Positions 20,506 through 31,571 of a DNA stretch of 64,000 bases are shown here, piece after piece; position 1 is the first letter of the stretch; each line of letters starts with the position of its first letter. Below the pieces are notes generated by a model that did no database searches, was not told the origin of the DNA, and was given only the letters and a program-made list of their open reading frames with translations. The translations under genes were made by a program, and so were the position numbers. The DNA lies in NCBI GenBank assembly GCA_013695765.1, contig JACCZW010000155.1, positions 1 through 64,000 on the forward strand, given 5' to 3'. The stretch comes from Gammaproteobacteria bacterium (lineage in GTDB: Bacteria > Pseudomonadota > Gammaproteobacteria > JACCYU01).

Positions 20506-21264
20506 GTGACCTCACTCAAAGAACTCGTGACTTACACTGATCGGTTGCTCGACATCGGCGCGTTCAAGGATTACTGCCCCAATGGCCTGCAGGTCGAAGG
20601 CGGCGCAGAGGTCGAGCACCTGGTCAGCGGCGTCACCGCAAGCCGACGGCTTATCGAGGCCGCCATCGATCGTGGCGCGCAGGCGCTGCTGGTGCATCAC
20701 GGCTTCTTCTGGCGTGGCGAAAACCCGTGTATTACGGGCATCAAACGCGAACGCCTGCGACGCCTTCTTGGCGCGGACTTAAGCCTGCTCGCCTATCATC
20801 TGCCGCTGGACGCGCATCCCGAACTCGGCAACAACGCGCAGCTTGGGCGGCTGCTGGGGCTGAACATCGAGGGCGCGCTCGATCATAATGCGCTGCCCGC
20901 GCTCGGACTACTGGGCCGTTTCAGCGAACCTACCAGCGTGGATGCGCTGCGTCGCCGGCTGTGCGCCGTGCTGGATCGCGAACCGCTGTACATCGCGGGC
21001 GGGCCCGCCTATATCGAGACCGTCGGCTGGTGCACGGGTGCGGCGCAGGGCTTCATCGAGCAGGCGGCGGCGCGTGGGCTGCACGCCTACATCAGCGGCG
21101 AGATCTCCGAACAGACCGTGCACATCGCGCGCGAGGCCGGCATTCATTATTTCGCAGCGGGTCACCACGCGACCGAACGCTGCGGGCCCAAGGCGCTGGG
21201 CGAACACCTGGCGCAGCAGTTCGGGCTGCGGAACGAATTCATCGATATCGATAACCCGGCATGA
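20506..21264 (+). CDS. NIF3-like dinuclear metal centre protein
   Basis: 252-aa NIF3/YbgI (DUF34) family protein. The metal-binding residues lie in LLVHHGFFW and AAGHHATERCG. YbgI-type proteins have been linked to GTP cyclohydrolase-like metal chemistry and folate/queuosine precursors, but the role is unsettled. GTG 20506. It commonly precedes petABC in proteobacteria, as here. Confidence 0.9.
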   Translation: MTSLKELVTYTDRLLDIGAFKDYCPNGLQVEGGAEVEHLVSGVTASRRLIEAAIDRGAQALLVHHGFFWRGENPCITGIKRERLRRLLGADLSLLAYHLPLDAHPELGNNAQLGRLLGLNIEGALDHNALPALGLLGRFSEPTSVDALRRRLCAVLDREPLYIAGGPAYIETVGWCTGAAQGFIEQAAARGLHAYISGEISEQTVHIAREAGIHYFAAGHHATERCGPKALGEHLAQQFGLRNEFIDIDNPA

Positions 21265-21406
21265 GTCTCGCCGCATGGCCCGAGGCGCGTGACCGGTCCG
21301 GATATAGCGTTTGCCTCGCTTAACGCGGCGCGGCGCGTACGATCGACATCGGCGAGCTGAAGTCGAGCTTGACGTAAAACCCTACTTGAGCGACCCTACG
21401 CGGCCT

Positions 21407-21434
21407 AGCAGCCGCCTTAGATGCGGCGCTTTTT
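21407..21434 (+). terminator. Rho-independent terminator after the NIF3 gene
   Basis: AGC plus GCCGC (21407-21415, one bulged A) pairs with GCGGC plus GCT (21423-21430), with a 7-nt loop and a five-T run. It ends the his/NIF3 unit and separates it from petABC, whose promoter should lie in the remaining ~90 bp. Confidence 0.55.
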
Positions 21435-21524
21435 GTGCCCGGGTGCGCCTCAGAATCGATCCGCGGCAGCATTGCCTCGCGACGTCCACTAAAGATTTGT
21501 AACTTCGAACCGGAGACTTGAGAA

Positions 21525-22142
21525 ATGCCTGAGAAAGGCGTGAACCTCAGACGACGCCGCTTTCTGACCGCTGCGACCGGAACCGTGGGCGGTGTGGGCC
21601 TGGCGGCCGTGGCGTGGCCGTTTCTGACATCCATGCAACCCAGCGCGCGCGCGCGGGCGGCGGGTGCGCCGGTCGAGGTTAATATCGGCAAGATCGAACC
21701 CGGCCAGTTGATCCGTCAGGAATGGCGCGGCAAGCCCGTATGGGTCGTGCGGCGCACGCAGAAAATGCTGGACGAGCTGGAAAAGATTGCCTCGCAGCTT
21801 CGCGACCCCGAGTCCAGAACCGCGTCGCAACAACCCGTGTTCGCGCAGAATAAATATCGCTCCATCAAACCCGAATACCTGGTGCTGGTCGGCATCTGCA
21901 CGCATCTGGGCTGCTCGCCGACGTTCATGCCAAAACCCGGGGCGGGCGGCATGGGCGGCGACTGGCCGGGCGGGTTCTTCTGTCCCTGCCATGGTTCGCG
22001 CTTCGACCTGGCCGGCCGCGTGTTCAAAAATGTACCCGCGCCCACCAATCTTGAGGTGCCGCCTTACAAATACCTGAGCGATACGCGGCTATTGGTCGGT
22101 GCATCCGCCAAGGGCAACAACGACAAAGGCGGGGCGGCGTAA
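21525..22142 (+). CDS. petA: Ubiquinol-cytochrome c reductase iron-sulfur subunit (Rieske)
   Basis: 205-aa Rieske protein of the bc1 complex. A twin-arginine-like N-terminus (RRRRFLT) precedes the membrane anchor. Cluster ligands are Cys125/His127 in CTHLGC and Cys153/His156 in CPCHGS, with Cys130-Cys155 the expected disulfide. GGAGA lies upstream of ATG 21525. The stop overlaps the petB start as TAATG. Confidence 0.97.
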   Translation: MPEKGVNLRRRRFLTAATGTVGGVGLAAVAWPFLTSMQPSARARAAGAPVEVNIGKIEPGQLIRQEWRGKPVWVVRRTQKMLDELEKIASQLRDPESRTASQQPVFAQNKYRSIKPEYLVLVGICTHLGCSPTFMPKPGAGGMGGDWPGGFFCPCHGSRFDLAGRVFKNVPAPTNLEVPPYKYLSDTRLLVGASAKGNNDKGGAA

Positions 22143-23548
22143 TGGCCAAAAGCAGCTTCATGCAATGGATAGACGCGCGCCTGCCGGTGACGGAAAACTG
22201 GGAGAAGCATGTCGCCAAGTACTACGCGCCCGCCAACTTCAATTTCTGGTATTACTTCGGTTCGTTCGCGCTGCTGGTGCTGGTGATCCAGCTCGTCAGC
22301 GGCATTTTCCTGACCATGCATTACAAGCCCGACGCGGCGCAGGCCTTCGGTTCGGTCGAGCACATCATGCGTGACGTCAACTGGGGCTGGCTGATCCGCT
22401 ACATGCACTCCACGGGCGCCTCGGCGTTCTTCGTCGTGGTGTATCTGCACATGTTCCGCGGCCTCATGTACGGCTCGTTCAAGCAGCCACGCGAACTGAT
22501 CTGGGTGATCGGCATGTTCATTTATCTGACCCTGATGGCGGAGGCGTTTTTCGGCTATCTGCTGCCCTGGGGACAGATGTCGTTCTGGGGCGCGCAGGTG
22601 ATCGTCAACCTGTTCAGCACCGTGCCGATCGTCGGCGAGGATCTGGCATTGTGGATTCGCGGTGATTTCAACGTGTCCGATGCGACCCTGAACCGCTTTT
22701 TCGCGTTGCACGTGGCGCTGATGCCGATGGTGTTGATCGGGTTGATAGTGGCGCACATCGCGGCTCTGCATCAGGTGGGCTCCAACAACCCCGAGGGTGT
22801 CGAACTCAAAAAGAACAAGACTAACAAGAACGTACAGCCGGCCGGCAGCGTCCCGTTTCACCCGTATTACACGGTCAAGGACACGTTCGGCGCGACGGCG
22901 TTTCTGATCCTGTTCTGCGCGGTGATGTTTTTCGCACCGGAAATGGGCGGCTATTTTCTGGAACACGATAACTTCATCCCGGCCGATTTACTGGCGACAC
23001 CCGAACACATCGCGCCGCTTTGGTATTTCACGCCGTATTATTCGATTCTGCGCGCGGTGCCCAATCCGTTTATCGGCGTGGTGGCGATGGGCGCGGCGGT
23101 GGTGATCCTGTGTTTTGTGCCCTGGCTCGATCGCAACCCGGTGAAGTCGATACGCTACCGCAGCCCGCTGCACAAGCTGAACCTGGCTCTGTTCGTGGCG
23201 GCGTTTCTGGCGCTGGGCTACCTCGGCATGCAGCCCGTATCGACCCTTTCCACCGAGATTTCCGCGCGCCTCGCCAATGTCTACTTTCTGTTCTTCGCAA
23301 TGCTTTGGATTCACAGCCGGCCGCGCGGCGCGGTATTCAGCATCGGCTGGTTCATCGCGCTGCTGGTCGCCGTAACGCTGTTCGATTACGTGTATCGATA
23401 CTCTCCGGACAACTTAAGTCTGATGGCGACAAGCTGGTTGATCCCAGTCGTGTATCTGACCCTGATGCTGTTGCTGCCGCTGGTCACCTCGCTGGGACGG
23501 GACAAGCCCGTGCCGGCGCAGTTGAACGTGCGGGGCGTCAGCGCATGA
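22142..23548 (+). CDS. petB: Cytochrome b of the bc1 complex
   Basis: 468-aa multi-span cytochrome b carrying both b hemes. Heme His pairs lie in YMHSTGASAFFVVVYLHMFR and in the NRFFALHVALMPM segment further on; the Qo-site PEWY-type motif appears as PLWYFTPYYSILR. It is full-length b (no split subunit IV) and somewhat longer than the usual 400-430 aa because of a C-terminal extension with extra helices. Overlaps petC by ATGA. Confidence 0.97.
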   Translation: MAKSSFMQWIDARLPVTENWEKHVAKYYAPANFNFWYYFGSFALLVLVIQLVSGIFLTMHYKPDAAQAFGSVEHIMRDVNWGWLIRYMHSTGASAFFVVVYLHMFRGLMYGSFKQPRELIWVIGMFIYLTLMAEAFFGYLLPWGQMSFWGAQVIVNLFSTVPIVGEDLALWIRGDFNVSDATLNRFFALHVALMPMVLIGLIVAHIAALHQVGSNNPEGVELKKNKTNKNVQPAGSVPFHPYYTVKDTFGATAFLILFCAVMFFAPEMGGYFLEHDNFIPADLLATPEHIAPLWYFTPYYSILRAVPNPFIGVVAMGAAVVILCFVPWLDRNPVKSIRYRSPLHKLNLALFVAAFLALGYLGMQPVSTLSTEISARLANVYFLFFAMLWIHSRPRGAVFSIGWFIALLVAVTLFDYVYRYSPDNLSLMATSWLIPVVYLTLMLLLPLVTSLGRDKPVPAQLNVRGVSA

Positions 23549-24297
23549 GCCGGATCTTCAGCAGTCTGTTGATCTTCGCGCTGGCGCTGTACGCGACCGC
23601 GCCGGACGCGCTTTTCGCCGCCAGCGAAGGCGGGCACACCGAGTCGATCGAGATCGATCTGCAAAACAAGAGTGTGCTGCAGCGTGGCGCCAAATATTTC
23701 GTCAACTATTGCCAGGGTTGTCACGCGGCCACGTACATGCGCTACAGCCGCCTCGCCGAGGATCTGGAGATAGTCCCGAAGCTGATGGGACAGAACCTTA
23801 TCTTCGGCGAACAGGAGATCGGCGACACCATGAACTCCGCTATGTCCGAGCAGGACGGCGCAGCTTGGTTCGGCAATGCGCCGCCCGATCTGACCCTTAT
23901 AGCGCGTTCGCACGGCGTGGACGCCTTATACAGTTACCTCAAAAATTTCTATCTGGACCCGTCGCGACCGCTGGGTGTGAATAATCTGATGGTTCCGGAC
24001 GTCGCCATGCCACACGTGCTGGGCGCGTTGCAGGGCTGGCAGAAACCCGTTTACGAAAAATCCAAAGACGCAAACGGCGAGCGGGTGATCAGCCACCTGG
24101 AACTGGTGAAACCGGGTATCCTTACACCCGCGGAATACGACCAGATGGTGCGCGAACTGGTAACCTTCCTCGCCTACGTCGGCGAACCGGCGCTGATGTC
24201 ACGCGCGCGGATCGGGACCTGGGTGATACTATTTCTTTGTGTGCTCCTCGTGCTGTCGTACCTGCTGAAAAAGGAATACTGGAAAGATGTCCATTAA
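23545..24297 (+). CDS. petC: Cytochrome c1
   Basis: 250-aa c1 subunit. Signal peptide at 1-26 (LLIFALALYATAPDALFAA). Heme c is bound by CQGCH at residues 56-60; the axial Met lies in the VPDVAMPHVL region. One C-terminal anchor (WVILFLCVLLVLSYLL) ends in KKEYWKDVH. ATG 23545 overlaps the petB stop. Much upstream sequence in this frame belongs to petB and is a shadow. Confidence 0.96.
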   Translation: MSRIFSSLLIFALALYATAPDALFAASEGGHTESIEIDLQNKSVLQRGAKYFVNYCQGCHAATYMRYSRLAEDLEIVPKLMGQNLIFGEQEIGDTMNSAMSEQDGAAWFGNAPPDLTLIARSHGVDALYSYLKNFYLDPSRPLGVNNLMVPDVAMPHVLGALQGWQKPVYEKSKDANGERVISHLELVKPGILTPAEYDQMVRELVTFLAYVGEPALMSRARIGTWVILFLCVLLVLSYLLKKEYWKDVH

Positions 24298-24455
24298 GAC
24301 CGCAACGGCGCGCCGGGTGAACAACCGGGCACATTCCACGCGATGAACTCGGCTTCGTATATCTTTGTCGTTAATCATTTGATTATCTCCATATGCACGC
24401 GTCGGGTGCCGGTCCGGCCACGTATTGCCACTCAAGCCACCGAGCGGAGGATCGC

Positions 24456-25082
24456 ATGGCGCTACTAGCCAGCCGCAGATCGGGGATGACCCTGTTTTCG
24501 GATTCGCTGTGCGCGCACAGCCACCGCGCGCGCATCGCGCTCGCGGAAAAAGACATATCGGTCGATGTCGTCTACGTGGACCAGGGCAACAAGCCCGAAG
24601 ACCTGGCCGACCTCAATCCATACAACTCCGTACCGACCCTGGTGGATCGCGATCTGGTGCTGTACGACTCGCGGGTCATCATCGAGTATCTGGACGAGCG
24701 CTTCCCGCACCCGCCGTTGATGGCGGTCGATCCGGTGTCGCGCGCCAAATCCCGGCTGGCGCTCTACCACATTGAACGCGACTGGTACGGGTTGCTGCCC
24801 GAACTGACCGGCAGCGACAAGAAAGCCGCCGCCGCGGTGCGTCAGATCCTGCGGGAAAGCGTGCTCTCGACGATTGAGCTGTTCAAGGCCAAGCCGTATT
24901 TCTTAAGCGACGAGTATTCGCTGGTGGATTGCACCATCGCGCCGATATTATGGCGCCTGCCGAGCCTGGGGATAGAGTTGCCGCCGCAGGCCAAACCCAT
25001 CCAGCGCTACGCGGACCGCGCCTTCGCCCGTCCATCGTTCCGCGAGAGCCTGTCCGAACAGGAGCTGGAACTGCATTCTTGA
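24456..25082 (+). CDS. sspA: Stringent starvation protein A
   Basis: 208-aa glutathione-S-transferase-fold protein that associates with RNA polymerase. The thioredoxin-like N-terminal half (MTLFSDSLCAHSHRARI, YNSVPTLVDRDLVLYDSRVI) and helical C-terminal half match SspA. ATG 24456 has GGAGG six bases upstream. Its position after petABC and before sspB is standard. About 160 bp before it contain no gene. Confidence 0.94.
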   Translation: MALLASRRSGMTLFSDSLCAHSHRARIALAEKDISVDVVYVDQGNKPEDLADLNPYNSVPTLVDRDLVLYDSRVIIEYLDERFPHPPLMAVDPVSRAKSRLALYHIERDWYGLLPELTGSDKKAAAAVRQILRESVLSTIELFKAKPYFLSDEYSLVDCTIAPILWRLPSLGIELPPQAKPIQRYADRAFARPSFRESLSEQELELHS

Positions 25083-25136
25083 ACCAGGTCGCGTCGTGTT
25101 TTAATCGTGAGACGTGATCGTTTTATTCAATAATCC

Positions 25137-25523
25137 ATGACCGATGCAATGACATCCAGCCGCCCCTACCTCATCCGCGCGATGTATCAGTGGATCTTGG
25201 ATAACGGCACCACGCCGCATCTGCTGGTGGACACCTCCAGCGATTTGGTGCTGGTGCCGCGGCAGTACGAACAGAACGGCAAGATCGTGCTCAACATCGG
25301 TCCCACCGCCGTACAGGGACTCACCCTGGGCAACTCCACCGTCACCTTCCATGCGCGCTTCGGCGGCCAGCCCATGAATGTGTCGGTGCCGATCGCGAAC
25401 GTCCTCGCCGTCTACACGCGCGAGAACGGGCAGGGCATGATGTTCAGCGAGGACGATACGCCGCCGCCACCCGAGCCCGGCAAGTCCAGCCCTTCGCGGC
25501 CGCGGCTCAAGGTGATTAAGTAA
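25137..25523 (+). CDS. sspB: ClpXP protease specificity-enhancing factor SspB
   Basis: 128-aa adaptor that delivers ssrA-tagged proteins to ClpXP. The folded domain starts [18 protein letters not shown]; an acidic/Pro linker ([11 protein letters not shown]) leads to the C-terminal ClpX-binding tail [11 protein letters not shown] 25137 is used; ATG 25149 is an alternative closer to the family start. Confidence 0.93.
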   Translation: MTDAMTSSRPYLIRAMYQWILDNGTTPHLLVDTSSDLVLVPRQYEQNGKIVLNIGPTAVQGLTLGNSTVTFHARFGGQPMNVSVPIANVLAVYTRENGQGMMFSEDDTPPPPEPGKSSPSRPRLKVIK

Positions 25524-25533
25524 CTTTGCACCG

Positions 25534-26019
25534 ATGATCGAGGTCATCCGCGGCGACATCACGAAGCTGAAGGTCGACGCCATCGTCAACGCCGCGAACG
25601 AATCGCTGCTCGGCGGCGGTGGCGTGGACGGCGCGGTCCATCGCGCGGCAGGCCCCGACTTATTGACTTACAACCGCGGACTCGGCGGCTGTCCCACCGG
25701 CGAGGCGCGCATAGCGCCCGGCTTCAGGCTGCCGGCGAAATGGATCATCCACACGGTCGGCCCGGTCTGGCGCGGCGGCGAGCATGGCGAACCGGCGTTG
25801 CTGGAATCCTGCTATCGCGAAAGCTTCGCACTCGCGCTTGAACACGGGTTAGGCAGCCTGGCGTTCCCGTCGATAAGCACCGGCGTATACGGTTTTCCGA
25901 AAGCACAGGCGGCCGGCATCGCGGTCGCCGTGATGCGTGAGTTGGAGCCACGCTTCGACCGCATCATCGCCTGCTGTTTCAGCGAAGACGACGAACGCAT
26001 CTATCGCGTGGAGATTTGA
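25534..26019 (+). CDS. Macrodomain protein, O-acetyl-ADP-ribose deacetylase type
   Basis: 161-aa MacroD/YmdB-like macrodomain. ADP-ribose-binding motifs are [21 protein letters not shown] (positions ~14-34) and [11 protein letters not shown]. It probably removes ADP-ribose or deacetylates O-acetyl-ADP-ribose. It begins 10 bp after sspB with no clear Shine-Dalgarno, so coupling is likely. Confidence 0.92.
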   Translation: MIEVIRGDITKLKVDAIVNAANESLLGGGGVDGAVHRAAGPDLLTYNRGLGGCPTGEARIAPGFRLPAKWIIHTVGPVWRGGEHGEPALLESCYRESFALALEHGLGSLAFPSISTGVYGFPKAQAAGIAVAVMRELEPRFDRIIACCFSEDDERIYRVEI

Positions 26020-26178
26020 CGGCGCCGGACCGGTTTGAACCGAACGGACTCCTGTTCACGATCCAGCAATATTCGCGGCCGCACATGGAGTCCACGTCCT
26101 CCCGTAAACGTCTACTTATGAAAGCCGTAAAGCTGTACAGCGCGCCCCCGTAAACAATCGATAGAGGAGACAGGACGC

Positions 26179-27870
26179 TTGCCGCACAGCGTTAGCTTGA
26201 TCACAACGATTGCAGCGTGCCTCGGCCTCGCGCTGATCATGGGTTTCCTCGCAGCGCGTCTCAAGCTGCCGCCCCTGGTCGGTTACCTCATCGCGGGCGT
26301 GATGCTGGGCCCCGCAACCCCGGGTTTTGTGGCCGACGTGGAATTGTCGAATCAGCTCGCCGAGATCGGCGTGATGCTGTTGATGTTCGGCGTCGGTCTG
26401 CACTTTTCCCTGGAAGATCTGATGGCGGTGCGCCGCATCGCCCTGCCCGGCGCGATTGTTCAGATCGTCGTGGCCACCGCGCTCGGTCTGGGTGTGACTC
26501 AAGCTTGGGGCTGGAGCCTCGGCGCCGGCGTCGTGTTCGGTCTTTCGCTCTCGGTGGCCAGCACGGTGGTCCTGCTCAGGGCGCTGGAGGGTCGCGGTGT
26601 GCTGGAGTCGGTTAATGGCCGCATCGCAGTCGGCTGGCTCATCGTCGAAGACCTGGTCATGGTGCTGGTGCTGGTGCTGCTGCCGCCGCTGGCCGGCTTG
26701 CTGGGCGGCAGCGCCGCTGAAGGCGCAAGCGATGTCAGCCTGTTGACGACGCTTAGCCTGACGCTGGCCCAGGTGGCGATTTTCGTAGCGCTGATGCTCA
26801 TCGTCGGCAGGCGTGTGTTTCCATGGCTGCTTTGGCAGGTCGCGCGCACCGGCTCGCGGGAGCTGTTTACCCTGTGCGTCGTGGCGGCCGCCGTCGGTAT
26901 TGCCTACGGCTCCGCCGCCCTGTTTGGGGTGTCGTTCGCGCTCGGCGCCTTTTTCGCCGGCATGGTAATGCGGGAATCCGCGCTAAGCCATCGCGCCGCG
27001 CAGGAGTCTTTGCCCTTAAGGGACGCTTTCTCGGTATTGTTCTTCGTGTCGGTTGGCATGCTGTTCGATCCGGAAATCCTGATCCGTCAACCCCTCCTGG
27101 TGCTTGCCGTCGTCACGATCATCGTTATCGGCAAATCCCTGGCTGCCTTGCTGCTGGTCCTCGCCTTCCGCTATCCGCTCAACACGGCGCTCACGGTCTC
27201 GGCGAGTCTGGCGCAGATCGGAGAGTTTTCGTTCATTCTGGCGGGGCTCGGGGTCAGTCTGGAACTCCTGCCGAAGCTCGGCCAGGATCTCATTCTGGCC
27301 GGAGCCTTATTCTCTATCGCGCTCAATCCGCTGGTCTTTCATGCGATCGAGCCCGCGCAGGCGTGGATTCGATCACGCTCCAGGCTCGCGCGCAGGCTGG
27401 AGCGTCGCGACGACCCGCTCGCGGAGCTGCCGACGACGATCGATCAGCGCCGCCTGACCGGACACGTGGTACTGGTGGGCTACGGCCGCGTAGGGCGGCG
27501 TATTGGTGAAGCGCTAGCCGAGCGCGGCGTGTCATTCGTCGTCGCCGAGCAGAACCGCGAGCTGGTCGAGCAGCTGCGCGCGCGCGGCGCGCCCGCGGTC
27601 TCGGGCGATGCGTCCGATCCTGCCGTGCTCATCCAGGCGCACATCGTGCGGGCCCGGATGCTGGTGATAGCCACCCCCGATTCGTTTCACGCGCGCAAGA
27701 TGATCGAGATCGCGCGCACGCTGAACTCTAAAGTCGAAACCGTCGTCCGTACGCATAGCGAAGAAGAGGCCGTGCTGCTGCAAAAAGAGCAAGCGGGAAG
27801 GGTATTCATGGGCGAGCATGAACTGGCGCTGGGCATGACCCGCTATGTGCTCGAGCGGATCACAACGTGA
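26179..27870 (+). CDS. YbaL-type monovalent cation/proton antiporter with RCK domain
   Basis: 563-aa KefB/YbaL (CPA2) protein. Residues 1-390 hold about 12 membrane segments, starting with the YbaL-like SLITTIAACLGLAL and LPPLVGYLIAGVMLGP. A cytoplasmic TrkA-N domain follows (VVLVGYGRVGRRIGEAL, about 425-560). TTG 26179 follows AGGAGACAGGA. Likely K+/H+ or Na+/H+ exchange; the ion cannot be told. Confidence 0.9.
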   Translation: MPHSVSLITTIAACLGLALIMGFLAARLKLPPLVGYLIAGVMLGPATPGFVADVELSNQLAEIGVMLLMFGVGLHFSLEDLMAVRRIALPGAIVQIVVATALGLGVTQAWGWSLGAGVVFGLSLSVASTVVLLRALEGRGVLESVNGRIAVGWLIVEDLVMVLVLVLLPPLAGLLGGSAAEGASDVSLLTTLSLTLAQVAIFVALMLIVGRRVFPWLLWQVARTGSRELFTLCVVAAAVGIAYGSAALFGVSFALGAFFAGMVMRESALSHRAAQESLPLRDAFSVLFFVSVGMLFDPEILIRQPLLVLAVVTIIVIGKSLAALLLVLAFRYPLNTALTVSASLAQIGEFSFILAGLGVSLELLPKLGQDLILAGALFSIALNPLVFHAIEPAQAWIRSRSRLARRLERRDDPLAELPTTIDQRRLTGHVVLVGYGRVGRRIGEALAERGVSFVVAEQNRELVEQLRARGAPAVSGDASDPAVLIQAHIVRARMLVIATPDSFHARKMIEIARTLNSKVETVVRTHSEEEAVLLQKEQAGRVFMGEHELALGMTRYVLERITT

Positions 27871-27989
27871 CTTTGCTACCGCGGCCTGCGCTTAGTTCAA
27901 CGAGAGCGTCGAGTATGCAGGCCAAGAACGAAAACTTATGCCGCGCCGTCGGTCGCCTTCCGCGTGATGGACGGCCTGGACACCACTAT

Positions 27990-29114
27990 TCACGGACTGA
28001 AGATCAACACGATGTAGACGAAAAACAGCACCAGATGCACCGCGCCTTCCAGCACGGTGGTGCGCTGGACGCTGAATGTCAGCATGCTGACCGCCAGGGT
28101 GACCGCCAGCAGGACCATCTCGGCCGGACTCAATCCCAGAATCACGGGCTGGCCGGTGATCAGGCCGATCGCGAGCACGGCTGGGACGGTGAGTCCGATG
28201 GTGGATAGCGCGGCGCCCAGACACAGGTTCACCGCGCGCTGCAACTGATTGGCGAGCGCCGCCCGCAATGCGCTCATACCCTCGGGCGTGAATACGATCA
28301 GCGCGATCAGCACACCGCCCAGCGCCGCCGGCGCGCCGAGCGCGGCGATACCGTGGTCGATCAGCGTCGCCAGTTGTTTGGCCAGCAACACGATGGGGAG
28401 CACCGTCACAATCAGCAGCAGCGTCTGAATTCCGATTTCCAGCGATGACGGTTTTGCGCGGCTGTGTGCGCCATGGTCGTCGCTCGCGAGTACGCCCACG
28501 GCCTGCGGGGCGACGAAAAAACTGCGATGACGCACCGTCTGCACGGCGAGAAAAACGCCGTACAAAAGTATCGTGAACAACGCCACGGAGAACGCCTGCA
28601 CGCCGGTAAGCGACGGGTCCGGCGTGGAGCGCGTGAAATTCGGCAGCACCAGCGCGATCACCGACAAGGGCACGATGACCGCGAGGAACGCCGCAGCACC
28701 TTGCAGATTATATTCCTGCGTGTGATGGCGGATCCCGCCCAGCAGCAGTGCTAAGCCCACCACGCCATTCAAGATAATCATCAGCAGCGCGAACATCGTG
28801 TCGCGCCCGAGCGTGGGCGCGGCATCGGAGGTCAGCATCACCGCCGAGATCAGCGCCACTTCGATGATGATGATGGAGAGCGTAAGGATCAAGGTGCCCA
28901 GCGGCTCGCCGAGGATTTCGGCCAGATGCTCCGCGTGCTCGACCACACCGAACGCGCACCAGGCGATGACGGCGAACAGCCAGACGAACAGCGCGGTGGC
29001 CTTGATGGGCGAATCGAGATCGGCGAGCAACCCCGCGCCTAGCACATAAGATGCGATAACCGTGCCCCATGCGACCAGCAGCCTGCCCGCAATAAACATG
29101 GTGTTCTTCACCAT
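27990..29114 (-). CDS. Calcium/sodium-proton antiporter, ChaA/CaxA family
   Basis: 374-aa integral membrane protein with about 11 hydrophobic segments. Two CaCA alpha repeats are visible: GEPLGTLILTLSIIIIEVAL and VFTPEGMSALRAALANQLQ. A short cytoplasmic loop near 215-235 (SDDHGAHSRAKPSS) divides the halves. ATG 29114 starts 3 bp after the stop of the GlcD-like gene, so the two are one unit. Convergent with the YbaL gene. Confidence 0.88.
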   Translation of the reverse strand: MVKNTMFIAGRLLVAWGTVIASYVLGAGLLADLDSPIKATALFVWLFAVIAWCAFGVVEHAEHLAEILGEPLGTLILTLSIIIIEVALISAVMLTSDAAPTLGRDTMFALLMIILNGVVGLALLLGGIRHHTQEYNLQGAAAFLAVIVPLSVIALVLPNFTRSTPDPSLTGVQAFSVALFTILLYGVFLAVQTVRHRSFFVAPQAVGVLASDDHGAHSRAKPSSLEIGIQTLLLIVTVLPIVLLAKQLATLIDHGIAALGAPAALGGVLIALIVFTPEGMSALRAALANQLQRAVNLCLGAALSTIGLTVPAVLAIGLITGQPVILGLSPAEMVLLAVTLAVSMLTFSVQRTTVLEGAVHLVLFFVYIVLIFSP

Positions 29115-29117
29115 AAA

Positions 29118-30536
29118 TTACTCTCCTTCAGGTGAATTACTTTCCTCTGGCCAACCCTTGCCGGGGTTCAGAATTCCGTGGGGATCGAATGTGCGCTTGA
29201 TGTCGCGCATCAATCGCAGCGCCACCGGATCGAGTTCGCGCGCGACAAAATCCCGCTTCGAAAGGCCTACGCCGTGCTCGCCCGACAACGTGCCATCAAG
29301 CGCCAGCACCAGGCTGAAGACTTCGTTCAGACAGCGTTCGGCAGCGCGCACCTGACTCAAATCCCGCGGGTCCAGCAGCAGGTTGACGTGTATGTTGCCG
29401 TTGCCGGCATGCCCGAAATTCACGATTTTGATGCCGTGCTTGATGCTTAAACTCCGCAAGCCGTCGACCAGTTCAGCAAGGCGCGACACCGGCACCACCA
29501 CGTCTTCATTTATCTTGCCGGGAGCGACGTTGCGCAGCGTCGGCGAAAGCGCCTTGCGCGTCGCCCACAGCGCAGCGACTTGCGTCTCGTCGCGCGCGCG
29601 CACGATGTCGATTAAGCCATCGACCGTCGCGGCCCGCGCTAGCGCGTCCGCCGCAAAGTCGATGTAGTCTTCCGCGCCGTCCACCTCGATCATCAGCAAC
29701 ACGCCGGCCCGCTCCGGCAACTCGGCTTGCGAATGCGCGCGGATCATGTCGATGGCGGCGGCGTCCATGAACTCCAGCGCGCACGGGATTACGGGTTGCG
29801 CCATGATGCCTGCAACCGCGCGCGCCGCGGCGTCCACATCGGCGTAGATCGCGCGCAAGGTGCGCTTGCAAACTGCTACCGGCGTCAGTTTCAAGGTCGC
29901 CTCGGTAATGATCGCGAGCATGCCTTCGGAGCCGATCAGCAAGCGGGTCAGGTCCAGCCCGACCACGCCCTTGCTGGTTCGTACGCCGGTGCACAGTTCT
30001 TCGCCCGCGCCGGTCACGGCCCTTAAACCCAGCGTGTTCTCGCGCGGCGTCCCGTATTTCACGGCACGCGGCCCCGCCGAGTTGAAGGCGAGATTGCCGC
30101 CTACCGTGCAATAAGCCGCACTGCTGGGATCGGGCGGCCAGAAGAACCCGTGTCGGGCGGCGGCTTCCTGCACCGCCTGATTGGTGGCGCCCGTCTCCAC
30201 CACCATCAGCCGGTCGGCGGGGTTGATTTCCAGGATACGGTCCATGCGCTCCAGCGATAACACCACACCGCCCTGCACCGGCACCGAGCCGCCGCAAGTG
30301 CCGGTGCCGCGCCCGCGCGCGGTCAGCGCGACACCATGCCGGTTGCACAGGCGCACCACACCAAGCACCTGCGTATGGCCACTGGCGAAGACCACGGCCG
30401 CGGGCGGCACGTGGCGGCGGCTGTTGTCGTAACCATAAGGCCAGCAATCGGCCGGGTCGGTGCGCAGATTGCCTGTCCCCGCAACCAGCGTCAGCGTTTC
30501 CAGGAATGCCGGACGCAGCATCTCGCCTGCCGCCAT
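29118..30536 (-). CDS. FAD-linked oxidase, GlcD/D-lactate dehydrogenase type
   Basis: 472-aa oxidase. The PCMH FAD-binding domain spans about 45-225 (ARGRGTGTCGGSVP, GGNLAFNSAGP, LLIGSEGMLAIITEATL); the FAD-oxidase C domain follows with FGHAGNGNIHVNLL and GTLSGEHGVGLSKR near the end. Substrate is probably glycolate, D-lactate or another 2-hydroxy acid; no GlcE/GlcF partner is adjacent. It begins 1 bp after the DiaA-like gene, in the place where dolP stands in enteric relatives. Confidence 0.9.
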   Translation of the reverse strand: MAAGEMLRPAFLETLTLVAGTGNLRTDPADCWPYGYDNSRRHVPPAAVVFASGHTQVLGVVRLCNRHGVALTARGRGTGTCGGSVPVQGGVVLSLERMDRILEINPADRLMVVETGATNQAVQEAAARHGFFWPPDPSSAAYCTVGGNLAFNSAGPRAVKYGTPRENTLGLRAVTGAGEELCTGVRTSKGVVGLDLTRLLIGSEGMLAIITEATLKLTPVAVCKRTLRAIYADVDAAARAVAGIMAQPVIPCALEFMDAAAIDMIRAHSQAELPERAGVLLMIEVDGAEDYIDFAADALARAATVDGLIDIVRARDETQVAALWATRKALSPTLRNVAPGKINEDVVVPVSRLAELVDGLRSLSIKHGIKIVNFGHAGNGNIHVNLLLDPRDLSQVRAAERCLNEVFSLVLALDGTLSGEHGVGLSKRDFVARELDPVALRLMRDIKRTFDPHGILNPGKGWPEESNSPEGE

Positions 30537-30537
30537 G

Positions 30538-31431
<894 letters not shown>

Positions 31432-31571
31432 TCAACGCTCCACCCATGAATTTATCGAATAGGCCCGGCTCACCCACTGCGGTCGGTGGCTACGCCCGCA
31501 AAGTTTGTGCTGAGCGTGTCAAGTGGGGCGGCGAGCTTTATCCACCCTGCATGCGTTCCACAAATCCGCCG